Shown here: one piece after another, positions 35,801 to 45,535 of the stretch | Layout of the letters: each line of letters opens with the position of its first letter | How positions within the stretch are numbered: the first letter of the stretch is position 1 | Origin: CALLCD01 sp039196965 | GTDB lineage: Bacteria; Pseudomonadota; Alphaproteobacteria; Caulobacterales; Hyphomonadaceae | DNA length: 64,000 bases | Assembly: GCA_039196965.1 (NCBI GenBank) | Contig: JBCCUK010000013.1 | Location: 33,190-97,189 of the forward strand | Direction of reading: 5' to 3' | Made by a program: the position numbers and the translations under genes | The notes under the pieces: model-generated | What the model was told of the DNA's origin: nothing | The model's input: only the letters and a program-made list of their open reading frames with translations | The model's database searches: none

Positions 35801-37786
35801 ATGTCCAAATCCGACGCCAGTCCCCACGAGCTGTTCAAGAACGCCCTCGGTGTGACCACCAAGGCGATGAGCGCCGAGAGCGATCTCGAAGTGGCCTTCG
35901 GGTCGGAGCCCTGCCATGCCGATGGAGACACGCTGCGCCTGCGTACACCGCCCCGTGAGCTGAGCCCGCTTATGGCCGCTACTCTGCGCGGAGAGTCCGA
36001 CGCTGTGGCCCTGCGCAAGGCCCACCATGATCCCGCCGCCCATGCGCGCCACCTGCCCCAGGGAGACATTCCCCGGGAAGTCTACGAAGCCGCCGAGACC
36101 GCTCGTATAGAATCGATTGGCGCAAATGCCATGGACGGTACGGCCGATAATCTTGATGCCGCCCTTGCTGCCCGGTGCGAGAAAGAAGGGCTTTCCCGCA
36201 TGGAGGACCGCCAAAGCGCACCGCTTGCGCCAGCCGTGGAATTTCTTCTTCGGGAGCGCCTGACGGGCCGCCCGCTTCCTGCAGCCGCCGAAGGCATTGC
36301 TGCTATCTGGCGGGATGAAATTGAGGCAAAGACTGGCAACGCGCTCGACAAGCTGGCGGGCCAACTGTCCGATCAGGCGAAGTTTGCACGCACCGTGCGG
36401 GAAATAATCCGCGATCTGACCAGCGGAGATGAGACCGGCGAACCCGGCCAGGATGATGCCGACGATGAATCCGGTGAATCCCAGGACAACGACTCCCGCT
36501 CAGGTGATGAAGAGGCCCCCGGCGAAGAGCAGATGGGGGCCAGCATGGAGCAGATAGAGGCTGGTGAGTCTGAAGAGCTCGACGGCGAAGAGACAAATGT
36601 CCAGGTTGATGCCGAAGCGGACATGGACGCCGATGACAGTCCCGACGAGATCGATGACGGCGCGAAACCTCTACGGCCGAACTTCCAGGAGGGCGACGAC
36701 CGACCGGACTTCGTCTACCACGTATTCACTCGCAAGCATGACGAGGTTGCCCAGGCCCCGGACCTCTGCGATCCGGAAGAGCTTGCACGCTTGAGGGCCT
36801 ATCTCGACCACCAGCTCCAGAATCTGCAGGGCGCGGTTTCCAAGCTTGCCAATCGCCTGCAACGGCGATTGATGGCGCAGCAGAACCGGTCCTGGAGTTT
36901 CGATCTGGAAGAGGGCGTGCTCGATACTGCGCGCCTGACCCGTGTGATTACCGATCCCACCGCGCCGCTGTCTTTTAAGCAGGAGGACGACTCCCAGTTT
37001 CGAGATACAGTGGTGACGCTGCTTCTTGATAATTCTGGATCCATGCGGGGTCGGCCAATTATGGTCGCCGCTCTTTGCGCTGACATCCTTGCCCGCACGC
37101 TGGAGCGTTGCGGCGTGAAAGTAGAAATCCTCGGTTTTACGACCCGTGCCTGGAAGGGCGGTTTTGCCCGCGAAGAATGGGTGAAAGCCGGAAAGCCGCA
37201 AGGGCCCGGTCGTCTGAACGATCTGCGTCACATCATCTACAAGTCTGCCGATGCACCCTGGCGGCGCGCCCGCAGGAATCTGGGCCTGATGATGCGCGAG
37301 GGCCTGTTGAAAGAGAATATCGACGGTGAAGCGCTGTTATGGGCCCATGAGCGTCTCCTCGCCCGGCCCGAACAGCGGCGTATACTGATGGTCATCTCCG
37401 ATGGAGCTCCCGTCGATGACTCTACACTGTCGGTGAATGTCGGCAATTATCTGGAGCGTCATCTGCGTGAAGTGATCGCCGAAATCGAAACTCGCTCGCC
37501 TGTCGAACTTATCGCCATCGGCATCGGCCACGATGTGACCCGCTATTATAAGCGCGCTGTTACCATTGTGGATGCCGAGCAGCTGGGCGGTGTCATGACC
37601 GAGCAGCTTGCGTCCCTCTTTGAAGAAAACGGCCCGGTACCCGGAGCAATGGCGGTGCCACCGCTCACAGAGAAAACGACCACTGGCGCAAAGGCGGGCG
37701 CACCATCCTATGGCGGCGGAAAGGTGGATCTCGGCCGCTCAGTTAAAAAGACCACCCTTCAGGAGGTGAAAGGCGCGCGCGGATGA
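35801..37786 (+). CDS. cobT: Aerobic cobaltochelatase subunit CobT
   Basis: CobT partners CobS. The 661-residue product has an N-terminal domain, a highly acidic linker (about 210-290), and a C-terminal von Willebrand A domain with the MIDAS motif DNSGSM at 410-415. The region after it (GFTTRAWKGG, and HERLLARPEQRRILMVISDGAPVDD) is conserved in CobT and in the BchD analogue, which is shorter. The ATG of the following GNAT gene overlaps its stop. Confidence 0.95.
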   Translation: MSKSDASPHELFKNALGVTTKAMSAESDLEVAFGSEPCHADGDTLRLRTPPRELSPLMAATLRGESDAVALRKAHHDPAAHARHLPQGDIPREVYEAAETARIESIGANAMDGTADNLDAALAARCEKEGLSRMEDRQSAPLAPAVEFLLRERLTGRPLPAAAEGIAAIWRDEIEAKTGNALDKLAGQLSDQAKFARTVREIIRDLTSGDETGEPGQDDADDESGESQDNDSRSGDEEAPGEEQMGASMEQIEAGESEELDGEETNVQVDAEADMDADDSPDEIDDGAKPLRPNFQEGDDRPDFVYHVFTRKHDEVAQAPDLCDPEELARLRAYLDHQLQNLQGAVSKLANRLQRRLMAQQNRSWSFDLEEGVLDTARLTRVITDPTAPLSFKQEDDSQFRDTVVTLLLDNSGSMRGRPIMVAALCADILARTLERCGVKVEILGFTTRAWKGGFAREEWVKAGKPQGPGRLNDLRHIIYKSADAPWRRARRNLGLMMREGLLKENIDGEALLWAHERLLARPEQRRILMVISDGAPVDDSTLSVNVGNYLERHLREVIAEIETRSPVELIAIGIGHDVTRYYKRAVTIVDAEQLGGVMTEQLASLFEENGPVPGAMAVPPLTEKTTTGAKAGAPSYGGGKVDLGRSVKKTTLQEVKGARG

Positions 37787-38292
37787 GCGATATTGTTCTG
37801 CGTCCGGAACTTCAGAACGATGCAGACGCCATCACCAAGCTTACATCCGCAGCTTTTAGCGGTCATCCTTATAGCAACGGCACCGAGCCGAAGATCATTG
37901 AGGCCCTTCGCGCCAGCGGTGATCTGACTCTATCCATAGTCGCCGCCGATCAAGAGTCTCTCATTGGTCAGATCACCTTTTCGCCGATCACCATAAACGG
38001 CGTTCATGATGGCTGGTTCGGACTTGGACCGGTATCCGTTTTACCAGATCGCCAGGGCGAAGGCATTGGATCGAAACTCGTTCGTTGCGGGCTTGAAGAC
38101 CTTAAAGCGAGGTTGGCGAAGGGATGTGTTCTAGTTGGCGATCCTGCCTATTATCAACGGTTTGGTTTTCAGGGCGACTGCGGCTTGACCTATGGCGACG
38201 TACCCGCCGCCTATATTCAGGCGCTGGTTCTGACACCCCCTGTAAGAACTGGAGCGGTCCGTTATTCAGATGCGTTTGAGTCCGCCGCATAA
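37783..38292 (+). CDS. GNAT family N-acetyltransferase
   Basis: The 169-residue product shows the GNAT fold: LRPELQNDADAITKLTSAAF at the N-terminus, the acetyl-CoA loop LPDRQGEGIGSKLVRCGLEDLKARLAKG, and a later VGDPAYYQRFGF, typical of the YhbS-like acetyltransferases. Its substrate is unknown. The ATG overlaps the cobT stop codon, so it is translationally coupled to cobT, though a role in cobalamin is not evident. Confidence 0.87.
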   Translation: MSDIVLRPELQNDADAITKLTSAAFSGHPYSNGTEPKIIEALRASGDLTLSIVAADQESLIGQITFSPITINGVHDGWFGLGPVSVLPDRQGEGIGSKLVRCGLEDLKARLAKGCVLVGDPAYYQRFGFQGDCGLTYGDVPAAYIQALVLTPPVRTGAVRYSDAFESAA

Positions 38293-38389
38293 TAATCCCA
38301 TTCTCCCAGCAATCATCGACGGTCATAATTTCATGCTTGCGCAGCGGGCAATTGCCGTTGAAATACAGGCCCACAAAAGGGGGCGTGCG

Positions 38390-39454
38390 ATGAAACATAT
38401 ATTTGGCTCTCTTTGGATTGCTGGCTTTGCCGCTTGTGCCGGAGCAGGGGACGAGCAGAAGGATGTACTGGCTGACGCGGCCCAGGTTTCTGCCGAGCCC
38501 GTTCGTATGGAAGATCGCCTGCCCGACCTTCGCTCCGCTTCCTGCCCGGAAGGGTTGCCAGTCATCTCTCCGGAAGCTCTCCGTATTAGAGCCGAACCTC
38601 TTTCCCTTGGTGGCGACGAGGCCGATGCTCTGACCGGTGCCAGCTTTACTGGAGCGTGGCACCTCACTGCGGACGATGCGAATTTCGGCGGTCTGTCAGG
38701 CTTGAAAGTGCTGCCTTCGGGTGACCTGCTGACCGTCTCCGACGCCGGAGCTTTTATCTGGATCGGAATGGAAGACGGGACACCAAGCGGGACAGGTCGC
38801 CTCGGCTATATGCGCGGGACCGCAGGTGATCTTCTTGCCGGGAAGAGAAACGGGGATGCGGAGGGGCTCGATTATCTCGCCGGTACAGCGTTGGTAAGCT
38901 TTGAGAGAAATCATCGAGTTCTCGCCTTTGACCTGGAGCGCTGCGGCGAAAATGCCCGCGGCGCACTCATCACTGAAATTTCGGATCGCCCTGATGGTTT
39001 GCCCCGATCCATTGAAGAGAATCGCGGGGCGGAGGCGCTCATGGTGGATGGGCAGGGTTGGCTCGTTGCTGGCTTGGAGACAAGCCGTGCTGGCCCGGTC
39101 GAGGCACCTGTCAGTACACTGACCGACCAAGGTATGACTTTCGCTGACCGGATTTCCCGCCCGGAAGGCGCATTTCTCGTTGGGCTGGATGCCGAGGGCG
39201 ACGGGATCTTCGGGCTTTTCCGATCTTATGCGCCGGCGGTCGGCAATCTGATCGAGGTCCGCTCCTATGACAGCCTGTCAGATCAAGGCACCACGCGCAT
39301 TCGTCTATCCCGCCCTTTCACCGTGGACAATTTTGAGGGCATTTCCGCGATGCCCCTTGATGATGGCGGTACACGTATCTTCCTGATCTCGGACGATAAC
39401 TTTTCGGCCCGGCAAAGAACGCTCCTGATGGCATTTGATCTGACGAATGAGTAG
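38390..39454 (+). CDS. Exported esterase-like-phytase domain protein
   Basis: The product (354 aa from ATG 38390, SD AAAAGGGGG) has a signal peptide ending in FAACAGAG, a possible but imperfect lipobox. The rest is a beta-propeller of the esterase-like-activity-of-phytase family: GGLSGLKVLPSGDLLTVSDAGAFIWIGM, DAEGLDYLAGTALVSFERNHRVLAFDL and NFEGISAMPLDDGGTRIFLISDDNFSARQRTLLMAFDL. Such proteins are secreted and often of unknown substrate. The frame's upstream part is the end of the GNAT gene region. Confidence 0.82.
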   Translation: MKHIFGSLWIAGFAACAGAGDEQKDVLADAAQVSAEPVRMEDRLPDLRSASCPEGLPVISPEALRIRAEPLSLGGDEADALTGASFTGAWHLTADDANFGGLSGLKVLPSGDLLTVSDAGAFIWIGMEDGTPSGTGRLGYMRGTAGDLLAGKRNGDAEGLDYLAGTALVSFERNHRVLAFDLERCGENARGALITEISDRPDGLPRSIEENRGAEALMVDGQGWLVAGLETSRAGPVEAPVSTLTDQGMTFADRISRPEGAFLVGLDAEGDGIFGLFRSYAPAVGNLIEVRSYDSLSDQGTTRIRLSRPFTVDNFEGISAMPLDDGGTRIFLISDDNFSARQRTLLMAFDLTNE

Positions 39455-39474
39455 GGTCTCGGGGAACTATGTAT

Positions 39475-40794
39475 CTAGATAACCGCGGGTTCCTTGAAGG
39501 TTTCCCGGTCTAGCTCGCCCTCCCAATTCGCAACGGCAGAGGCAACGGCTGCATCGCCAGTTACGTTTGTCACGGTGCGCATCATGTCCAGCAGACGGTC
39601 AAACGGGAAGATAAAAGCGATGATCTGAAGTGACTGCTCCTCGCTTACCCCGATCACATTGAGCACAGCGTAGGCCAGTAGCAGCCCGGCGCTCGGAATT
39701 GCCGCTGCGCCTATGGAGGCAGCGGTCGCCGCAAACGCCACGGCGATATAGTCGCCTATACTCAGCTCAATGCCCGGAATGGCTTGGGCGGCGAAAAGAG
39801 CGACGAGCCCGAGATAGATCGCCGTTCCATCCATGTTGATGGTTGCGCCGACCGGCAGCACAGATGAGGCGACCGATTTCTTTACGCCAAGATTCTCACT
39901 CACATTCGTGATGGTCACAGGTAGTGTTCCGGCGCTGGACGACGTGGAGAATGCGACAGCCTGGGCATCTCGAATGCCGCGAAAGAAACGGATCATGGGT
40001 AGGCCGAGCATGCCGCGGACAATGCCCAACCCGTGAACCAGGATCATGTGGATAAAACAGGAAAGATAAAGAGCGAACGCTAGCATGGCGAGATTATCGA
40101 GTACCGACAGGCCGCGTGTCGCCATTACCCACGACATCAAGAAAAACACACCGATGGGTGCGAGCTCCATGATCATTACGGTCAGCTTCAGCATAACCTC
40201 AGCAGCGCTGTCGATCACACGGGTGATGGGTTTCGCTGCCTCTCCCGCTACGAGACACGCTGCCCCAAAAAGCAGGGAAAAGAAGATGATCTGGAGTACA
40301 TTGCCCGTCGCTCCGTCGGTCATGGCAATAAAGATATTGTCCGGGATCACGGCGAAGAGCTTTTCAAGCGGACCAAGATTGGCCGCGTCGGAGCCGCGCT
40401 CAATCCTGCCCTGCACATTGGCAAGATCCCCCTCCGATGCGACGCCGAAGTCGACGCCTTCACCGGGCTTGAAGATCGTGCCTATGACCAGGCCGATGGT
40501 CACAGCAAAGGCTGTCGTCCCCAAATATAACGCGATGGTGCGTACCCCAAGGGAACCGAGCTTAGCCGGATCCCCCATTGCGGTTACGCCCGAAACCAAA
40601 GTTACGATGATAAGCGGTACGACCAGCATCTTGATCAGGTCGACAAACGCCGTGCCGAATGGCTCCAGCCAGTCTCCCGCAAAGCTTGAAGCGGCCTCTA
40701 CGCCCATTCCGTAGCGGAGCCCCAATCCCAGCACGAGGCCGAGAATCAGGCCTACGGCGACCCGCTTCCATAACGTAATTTTTGTCCAGCCCAT
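39475..40794 (-). CDS. Dicarboxylate/amino acid:cation symporter (DAACS family)
   Basis: The 439-residue membrane protein has the DAACS/glutamate transporter features: LIKMLVVPLIIVTLVSGV in TM3-4, the serine-rich reentrant loop SSSAGTLPVTI (HP1 region), NMDGTAIYLGLVALFAAQ (TM7 with NMDGT) and FPFDRLLDMMRTVTNVTGD in TM8, which hold the substrate and sodium sites. It would import C4-dicarboxylates, glutamate or aspartate with Na+ or H+. The start ATG 40794 has GAGG upstream. Specificity is not determined. Confidence 0.93.
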   Translation of the reverse strand: MGWTKITLWKRVAVGLILGLVLGLGLRYGMGVEAASSFAGDWLEPFGTAFVDLIKMLVVPLIIVTLVSGVTAMGDPAKLGSLGVRTIALYLGTTAFAVTIGLVIGTIFKPGEGVDFGVASEGDLANVQGRIERGSDAANLGPLEKLFAVIPDNIFIAMTDGATGNVLQIIFFSLLFGAACLVAGEAAKPITRVIDSAAEVMLKLTVMIMELAPIGVFFLMSWVMATRGLSVLDNLAMLAFALYLSCFIHMILVHGLGIVRGMLGLPMIRFFRGIRDAQAVAFSTSSSAGTLPVTITNVSENLGVKKSVASSVLPVGATINMDGTAIYLGLVALFAAQAIPGIELSIGDYIAVAFAATAASIGAAAIPSAGLLLAYAVLNVIGVSEEQSLQIIAFIFPFDRLLDMMRTVTNVTGDAAVASAVANWEGELDRETFKEPAVI

Positions 40795-40837
40795 CTAAAG
40801 CGATCCTCGATTATCAGCGTGGCGCACCGTAGTGCGG

Positions 40838-42658
40838 TCAGTTGCGGCGAAGCAAGGCCGTGGCGCATGGGCCGTCATGGAAGCGAATGGCGACAAAATG
40901 AACAGGATCGCCATTCGAGTAATTCAGCGCGTAGACGGGGTCTGACAGGGTCGCGCATCGTCCTTCGCCTTCGGCGCGGGCCATAAGCGTTTCGCGAGCG
41001 GAGACCCCTGCCGGATCTTCCAGATTCAGGAGATATGTCAGCGGGTAAGCGCTGGGCTCTGTCGGCAGCTCAACACGTGTATAGGGCGGAATAGAAACCT
41101 CTGTGCCTGTGGTGAAGACGAGGCTTGGCTCGGCATAGCCGACCGCTCTCACTCCATGTCGCGGGGTGTCAGGGCACCCTTCAGCATTATCATCACCGAT
41201 GGCGCACACGTCTGCCAACGCCATCCGGGCTGCAACAGTTGGCTGTGTCCAAACGGCATTCGGAATGGCTTCGGCGCGGATATGCCAGCCAAGGAAAATG
41301 CTTGTGAGGACACCAAGCGCAACACTTGCGCCCCATTGGCGAATGATGAATGCGATGAGGGTTGCCAAAGCGGCAAGGCCACCCATCGCAAGCCATGCGA
41401 TGTTCATGTTCGCATAAGCGAGCCAGCTGGCTAGAACGGTGCTTTCGCTCACCGTGGTGAAATCATGGGCAGCTTCTGCCTGAAGATAGCTCAGACCCCA
41501 GGGCGACATGACGAGGCTCAGGCTCGCTGCTGTTACGATGAACAGCCCAGCCGACAGACCTCGGCTCAGCGGCATCCGCATTCCAGACATCAGCTTCACA
41601 ATGCACCACCCGCACACAAGCGCGAGAGCAGGGTAGGCGGGCAGGATATAGTGCGAGAGTTTTGTCGGCAGCAGTTCGAAGAAGATCCATGTCAGGAAGA
41701 GCCAACACGCGAGAAAGATCAATCCCGCGCGCTCCTCGGCCACCGTTTCCAGTGTGCGGCCCCGCAAGGTTCGCACAAGAAGGACAATCCCCGGGATCAG
41801 GAAGAGTGTTGCTGGGAAGAAATGCGTTGCGAGAAAAAGAAGGTGATAGCCGGGCGGGCCGCCATGTCCCTCGGAGGCTGTAAACAGCTTGTCGGCAAGG
41901 TCTTTACCGACCGCACCTTCAATATAGGCACCCGATGTCACGATCTGGATCCAGACGAACCAGGGCAGTACCAGAACTGCGAAGAGACCTAAGCCCTGCC
42001 ATTGAACGAGCGGTCGCGCCCAACTGGCATCCCGGCGTACAATTGAAATCAGGCCAAACGTCAGCCCCGCGACCAGAAGCGTTACCGGTCCCTTGATCAG
42101 AAAACTGGTGGCGGTGGCCAGCCAGAAGAGCAGATCCCAACGGCGTTGAGGGCCTTCACGGCTTGCCATATAGATGCGCGCGAGCGCCCCCATGGCGGTA
42201 GCTGTCAGAAAGACTAGCATCCCATCTGTTTTTGCGATGTGGGCCTCGCTTGTCAGCAATATACCCGAGCCAAACAGAGCGGCACCGAGGAAGGCTGCGC
42301 GCTGTCCCACAAGAATCCGACCGCACCAGAATGTGGCGAGGACGGCGAGGACGGCCCCGATGAGGGATGGCAGGCGATACGACCAGATCTCCTTCGCTTC
42401 CGCACTCGAAAAGACAGCCGTGGTTGCGGCTTGCATCCAGTGAATACCCGCCGGCTTCTTGTTGCGGTATTCGTCTTGATAACGGATCGTTACGAAGTCC
42501 CCCGTCTCCAGCATCTGCTTTGAGGCTTGTGCAAAGCGGCTCTCATCGCGGTCAAGAGCCGGGATGGACCAGACGCCGGGGGCCGCAGCGCTGAACGTGA
42601 TCAGGGCGAGAAGCAGCCAGGCTTTCCATCCGGAAGACAGGGATTGAAGCAATGTCAT
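40838..42658 (-). CDS. GT39-type membrane glycosyltransferase (ArnT/PMT superfamily)
   Basis: The 606-residue protein has 11-12 predicted membrane segments and the first-loop signature of polyprenyl-phosphate sugar transferases, PALDRDESRFAQASKQMLETGDFVTIRYQDEYRNKKPAGIHWMQA, as in ArnT, which moves 4-amino-arabinose to lipid A. The C-terminal periplasmic region has paired Cys (CAIGDDNAEGC). ATG 42658 has GGGGAAGAG before it; the 12 extra residues of the longer frame are rejected. It could modify lipid A or another envelope polymer; no arn operon is nearby. Confidence 0.85.
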   Translation of the reverse strand: MTLLQSLSSGWKAWLLLALITFSAAAPGVWSIPALDRDESRFAQASKQMLETGDFVTIRYQDEYRNKKPAGIHWMQAATTAVFSSAEAKEIWSYRLPSLIGAVLAVLATFWCGRILVGQRAAFLGAALFGSGILLTSEAHIAKTDGMLVFLTATAMGALARIYMASREGPQRRWDLLFWLATATSFLIKGPVTLLVAGLTFGLISIVRRDASWARPLVQWQGLGLFAVLVLPWFVWIQIVTSGAYIEGAVGKDLADKLFTASEGHGGPPGYHLLFLATHFFPATLFLIPGIVLLVRTLRGRTLETVAEERAGLIFLACWLFLTWIFFELLPTKLSHYILPAYPALALVCGWCIVKLMSGMRMPLSRGLSAGLFIVTAASLSLVMSPWGLSYLQAEAAHDFTTVSESTVLASWLAYANMNIAWLAMGGLAALATLIAFIIRQWGASVALGVLTSIFLGWHIRAEAIPNAVWTQPTVAARMALADVCAIGDDNAEGCPDTPRHGVRAVGYAEPSLVFTTGTEVSIPPYTRVELPTEPSAYPLTYLLNLEDPAGVSARETLMARAEGEGRCATLSDPVYALNYSNGDPVHFVAIRFHDGPCATALLRRN

Positions 42659-42762
42659 GCTCTTCCCCTCAGTCTCTCGCCATCGACCTGTCAAGGCTTT
42701 GGAGGATTGGCCTCGACCAAACTTGGTGTAATATACGGTCTCGGGGGAAAAAGGGGATCGAT

Positions 42763-44547
42763 ATGGTTCGTTGGATAAGTCTGGCTGTTCTGCTTTGGCT
42801 CATGATGGCGTGCAGCGCACCATCGGACACCGCAACTGCGCCCCTGCCGACTGACGAAATTGGTAGCGGTAGTGGCGAAGATGCAGATGAAATCGATCCA
42901 GTCTTGGAAGAAGCGATCGACGGTATCGACGATGCCTACGAGATTCTGCCCGACGTCCCCGATTCCAGGCCACCAAGTATTGCTGAACCGGCACCCTTGG
43001 AACCGGATACCGTAGAAACACCATTCCCGGAGGAAGAGGGGCCTAGAACGTCTGCACCACCACCACCACCACCACCACCACCACCACCACCACCACCTCC
43101 TCCGCCGTCTCCAACGGCAGAAGCTACGGAGCCGACCCGAGGCCTTGGGGGCTTAGGCGATTTGAGCGGGACCGGTTCCGGCGGTGGCGGAACAGGTTCG
43201 GGCTTTGGTCCAATAGGAGTAGGAAATGTCGGCTCCGGCGGTGGGGGCGGGTCGGCCTCTGCGCCGCCTCCAGTCGTCGATCCGGTTACCGGTCGGATTG
43301 CCCATCACGCGCCGGGCACAATGGTTGGCGGACACCCCTACATTCTTGAAGTCCTCATTCGTCCAGTGACTGAAACTGACAGTGTGGAAGCTGTGGATGC
43401 CGTCCTGCGCACCGAGATTGGAGAGGCGGTTGGGCCATCGGGCGAGGTCGCAGAGGTTGCAATTTCCGATACGGCGATCAGCCGGATAATGGTTGCGCGG
43501 CTTCAGGCGACACCCGGTCTCGATGTCATACCGGTCACTCCGGAGCGCCAGCCCGTCAATAGCGGCGAAACCACCAAATGGGCCTGGGCGGTCACTGCTG
43601 ATGGGAGCGTTCCCCGCGCCAGTCTTATTTTCTCCGTCCTGAGAGAAGTAACATCTGGTGACGAAACGCTTGAACAGGCCGTAAAAACCATCCCCGTCTC
43701 TATAAGGGTGAAAAGCCTTGATGAACTGCTTGCTGCGGCCCCGCAAAGCCGCGGGCCAGCTCCCGAAACCGTCGGTGCCGCAACATTCGATACGGTTGTG
43801 AACGCCACAGAGGTCGCCGTAGACAGCAGCTCGGGCGCGTGCGTGACAACAAACGGATCGGACCCGGACAGGTTTGCCCTCATCGTTTCAAACAAGGACT
43901 ATGTGGAAAATGTTGGGCCTCTGACCCTTACCCATACGGACGGGGAACGCGTTGGAGGTGCCCTTTCCCGGCTTGGCTATTCGGTGACCCACTGCAGGGA
44001 TCTCGACGACATAGCCACCCATGAAGCCCTGAAAGTGCACGGCCGGGCGATCAAGTCCCGCAAGGAGGTTGGCGGCTCTCCAAGCGCGTTCTTTTATTAT
44101 TCCGGGCACGGCGTGACCAATGCTGGGCGGAGCTTCTTAATCCCAACGAACCTCACGGATCTCTCTGACGCGGCGATCTCCAGCCGCGGTGTTGACAGTG
44201 AAGACATCATAAATCTGGTGGGTGCAACGGGGGCCGATACGGCATTTATCGTTTTCGACGCTTGCCGTAACACGGTTGGGAAGGGCGCTTCCAAGGGCAT
44301 TGCGCCGGTCGGCTGGGGCAGCGCTGGAGGCGGGCTCTTGAAGGCCTATGCAACCGCACCGGGCGATGTGGCTGCGGACAATGGCTACTACTCCGAAGCC
44401 CTGGCGCAGGCTTTAACGGCGTCAGCACAGAAGGCCGATATTGTATTTGATGAAGTGCAGACCATTGTTGCTAACAGGACCAACAATCAGCAGATTCCGT
44501 TCACATCAGACGGCTTTGTGCGCGACTTCTATTTTCAGGCACCTTAG
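42763..44547 (+). CDS. Lipoprotein with polyproline and glycine-rich regions and a caspase-like peptidase domain
   Basis: The 594-residue product has a lipoprotein leader (VLLWLMMACSAPSD, Cys at the cleavage site), an acidic stretch, a 17-residue polyproline run (about 99-115), a Gly-rich region, and then, after about residue 365, a C14 caspase-fold domain: DRFALIVSNKDYVENVGPL, catalytic His449 in YYSGHGV, and Cys501 in FDACRN. The region between, about 185-340, is an uncharacterised beta-rich segment. Bacterial caspase homologues (orthocaspases, metacaspases) cleave after basic residues; here the lipoprotein signal puts it in the envelope. SD is AAAAGGGGAT. Confidence 0.82.
   Translation: MVRWISLAVLLWLMMACSAPSDTATAPLPTDEIGSGSGEDADEIDPVLEEAIDGIDDAYEILPDVPDSRPPSIAEPAPLEPDTVETPFPEEEGPRTSAPPPPPPPPPPPPPPPPPSPTAEATEPTRGLGGLGDLSGTGSGGGGTGSGFGPIGVGNVGSGGGGGSASAPPPVVDPVTGRIAHHAPGTMVGGHPYILEVLIRPVTETDSVEAVDAVLRTEIGEAVGPSGEVAEVAISDTAISRIMVARLQATPGLDVIPVTPERQPVNSGETTKWAWAVTADGSVPRASLIFSVLREVTSGDETLEQAVKTIPVSIRVKSLDELLAAAPQSRGPAPETVGAATFDTVVNATEVAVDSSSGACVTTNGSDPDRFALIVSNKDYVENVGPLTLTHTDGERVGGALSRLGYSVTHCRDLDDIATHEALKVHGRAIKSRKEVGGSPSAFFYYSGHGVTNAGRSFLIPTNLTDLSDAAISSRGVDSEDIINLVGATGADTAFIVFDACRNTVGKGASKGIAPVGWGSAGGGLLKAYATAPGDVAADNGYYSEALAQALTASAQKADIVFDEVQTIVANRTNNQQIPFTSDGFVRDFYFQAP
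43057..43095 (+). repeat. (CCA)13 trinucleotide repeat in the caspase-like gene
   Basis: Thirteen perfect CCA codons run in frame from 43057, followed by CCT CCT CCG CCG, giving 17 consecutive prolines. Trinucleotide repeats keep the frame, so slippage would change the length of the stalk. Confidence 0.95.
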
Positions 44548-44589
44548 AATCCTAGCCAGTATCTTTCATTAGCGGTAGTTGCGGAAACC

Positions 44590-45369
44590 ATGTCTGAACA
44601 GCTAGAGCTATCTGTCGTTATTCCCGTTTTCAACGAGGCGGGAAATGTAGAGGCGCTCCTCAGCGAGATCAAAGCCGCGCTGGATGGCCGGGCCTACGAG
44701 ATTATCTTCGTCGATGATGAATCAACAGACGAAACCCATGGCAGGCTCGTTGAATTGGTCCCTGAAACGCCGGAGCTGCGCGTGCTGCGCCACCGTAATC
44801 GTTGCGGGCAAAGCCGCGCGGTCCGCACCGGCGTCATGGCAGCAAAAGGACGCGTGATCGCCACGCTGGACGGCGATGGTCAGAATGTGCCTGTCGATCT
44901 GCCCGATCTCTACCGTCAGCTGACCCGCAGCAATGCGCCGGAGAAGCTGGCCATGGTGATCGGTGAGCGGGTCAATCGGCAGGAAAGCCCGTGGCGCAAT
45001 GTTGGCTCCCGCTTCGGCAACGTTATCCGCCGCGCCGTTCTTCACGATGGCAACCGCGACAGCGCTTGCGGAATCAAGGTGATCCATAGGAACGTCTTCC
45101 TCGAACTTCCCTATTTCGACCACATGCATCGCTACATGCCCGCGCTGGTTCAAGCCGAGGGCTACGAGGTGGAGACGCGTCCCGTGCAGCACCGGCGGCG
45201 CCGGGCAGGTAAGACCAAGTACACAAATATCCGCCGGCTCATTGATGGCTGGTCCGATTTGCGAGCTGTTGCCTGGCTGATACGACGTCGGCGGCATCCC
45301 GGTAGCGTTGAGGAGGTGCGGCGTGCGACCTCAGATCCTCGCCACCAGGCGGTAAGCGATGCAGCTTGA
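44590..45369 (+). CDS. GT2 family glycosyltransferase
   Basis: The 259-residue product has ELSVVIPVFNEAGNVEALLSEIKAAL, IIFVDDESTDET, and the metal-binding ATLDGDGQNVP, as in polyprenyl-phosphate mannose/glucose synthases. No C-terminal membrane helices follow, only a basic tail (RRRRAGKTKYTNIRR). It is a paralog of the gene at 53569 (same DGDGQN block). It follows the caspase-like gene by 42 bases, but a functional link is not evident. Confidence 0.84.
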   Translation: MSEQLELSVVIPVFNEAGNVEALLSEIKAALDGRAYEIIFVDDESTDETHGRLVELVPETPELRVLRHRNRCGQSRAVRTGVMAAKGRVIATLDGDGQNVPVDLPDLYRQLTRSNAPEKLAMVIGERVNRQESPWRNVGSRFGNVIRRAVLHDGNRDSACGIKVIHRNVFLELPYFDHMHRYMPALVQAEGYEVETRPVQHRRRRAGKTKYTNIRRLIDGWSDLRAVAWLIRRRRHPGSVEEVRRATSDPRHQAVSDAA

Positions 45370-45535
45370 CGGATTGCATCGGCGTTTGGGGCCGTTTCTG
45401 ACCGCAATCCGCGTCTCGAGCACTTCGTTTAACTGGCGCTTAATGCAGACGTCGACATAAAAAGGCCGAACATCGCCTCGCTCATAAGAGCCTCATGCGT
45501 TAAGCTGATTGTGTTCTAGCTCAAAGGATATGAGC

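Noticed and set aside
43057..43095. CCA repeat as a CRISPR or minisatellite
   Set aside because: It is a simple in-frame trinucleotide repeat coding for proline, with no spacers.
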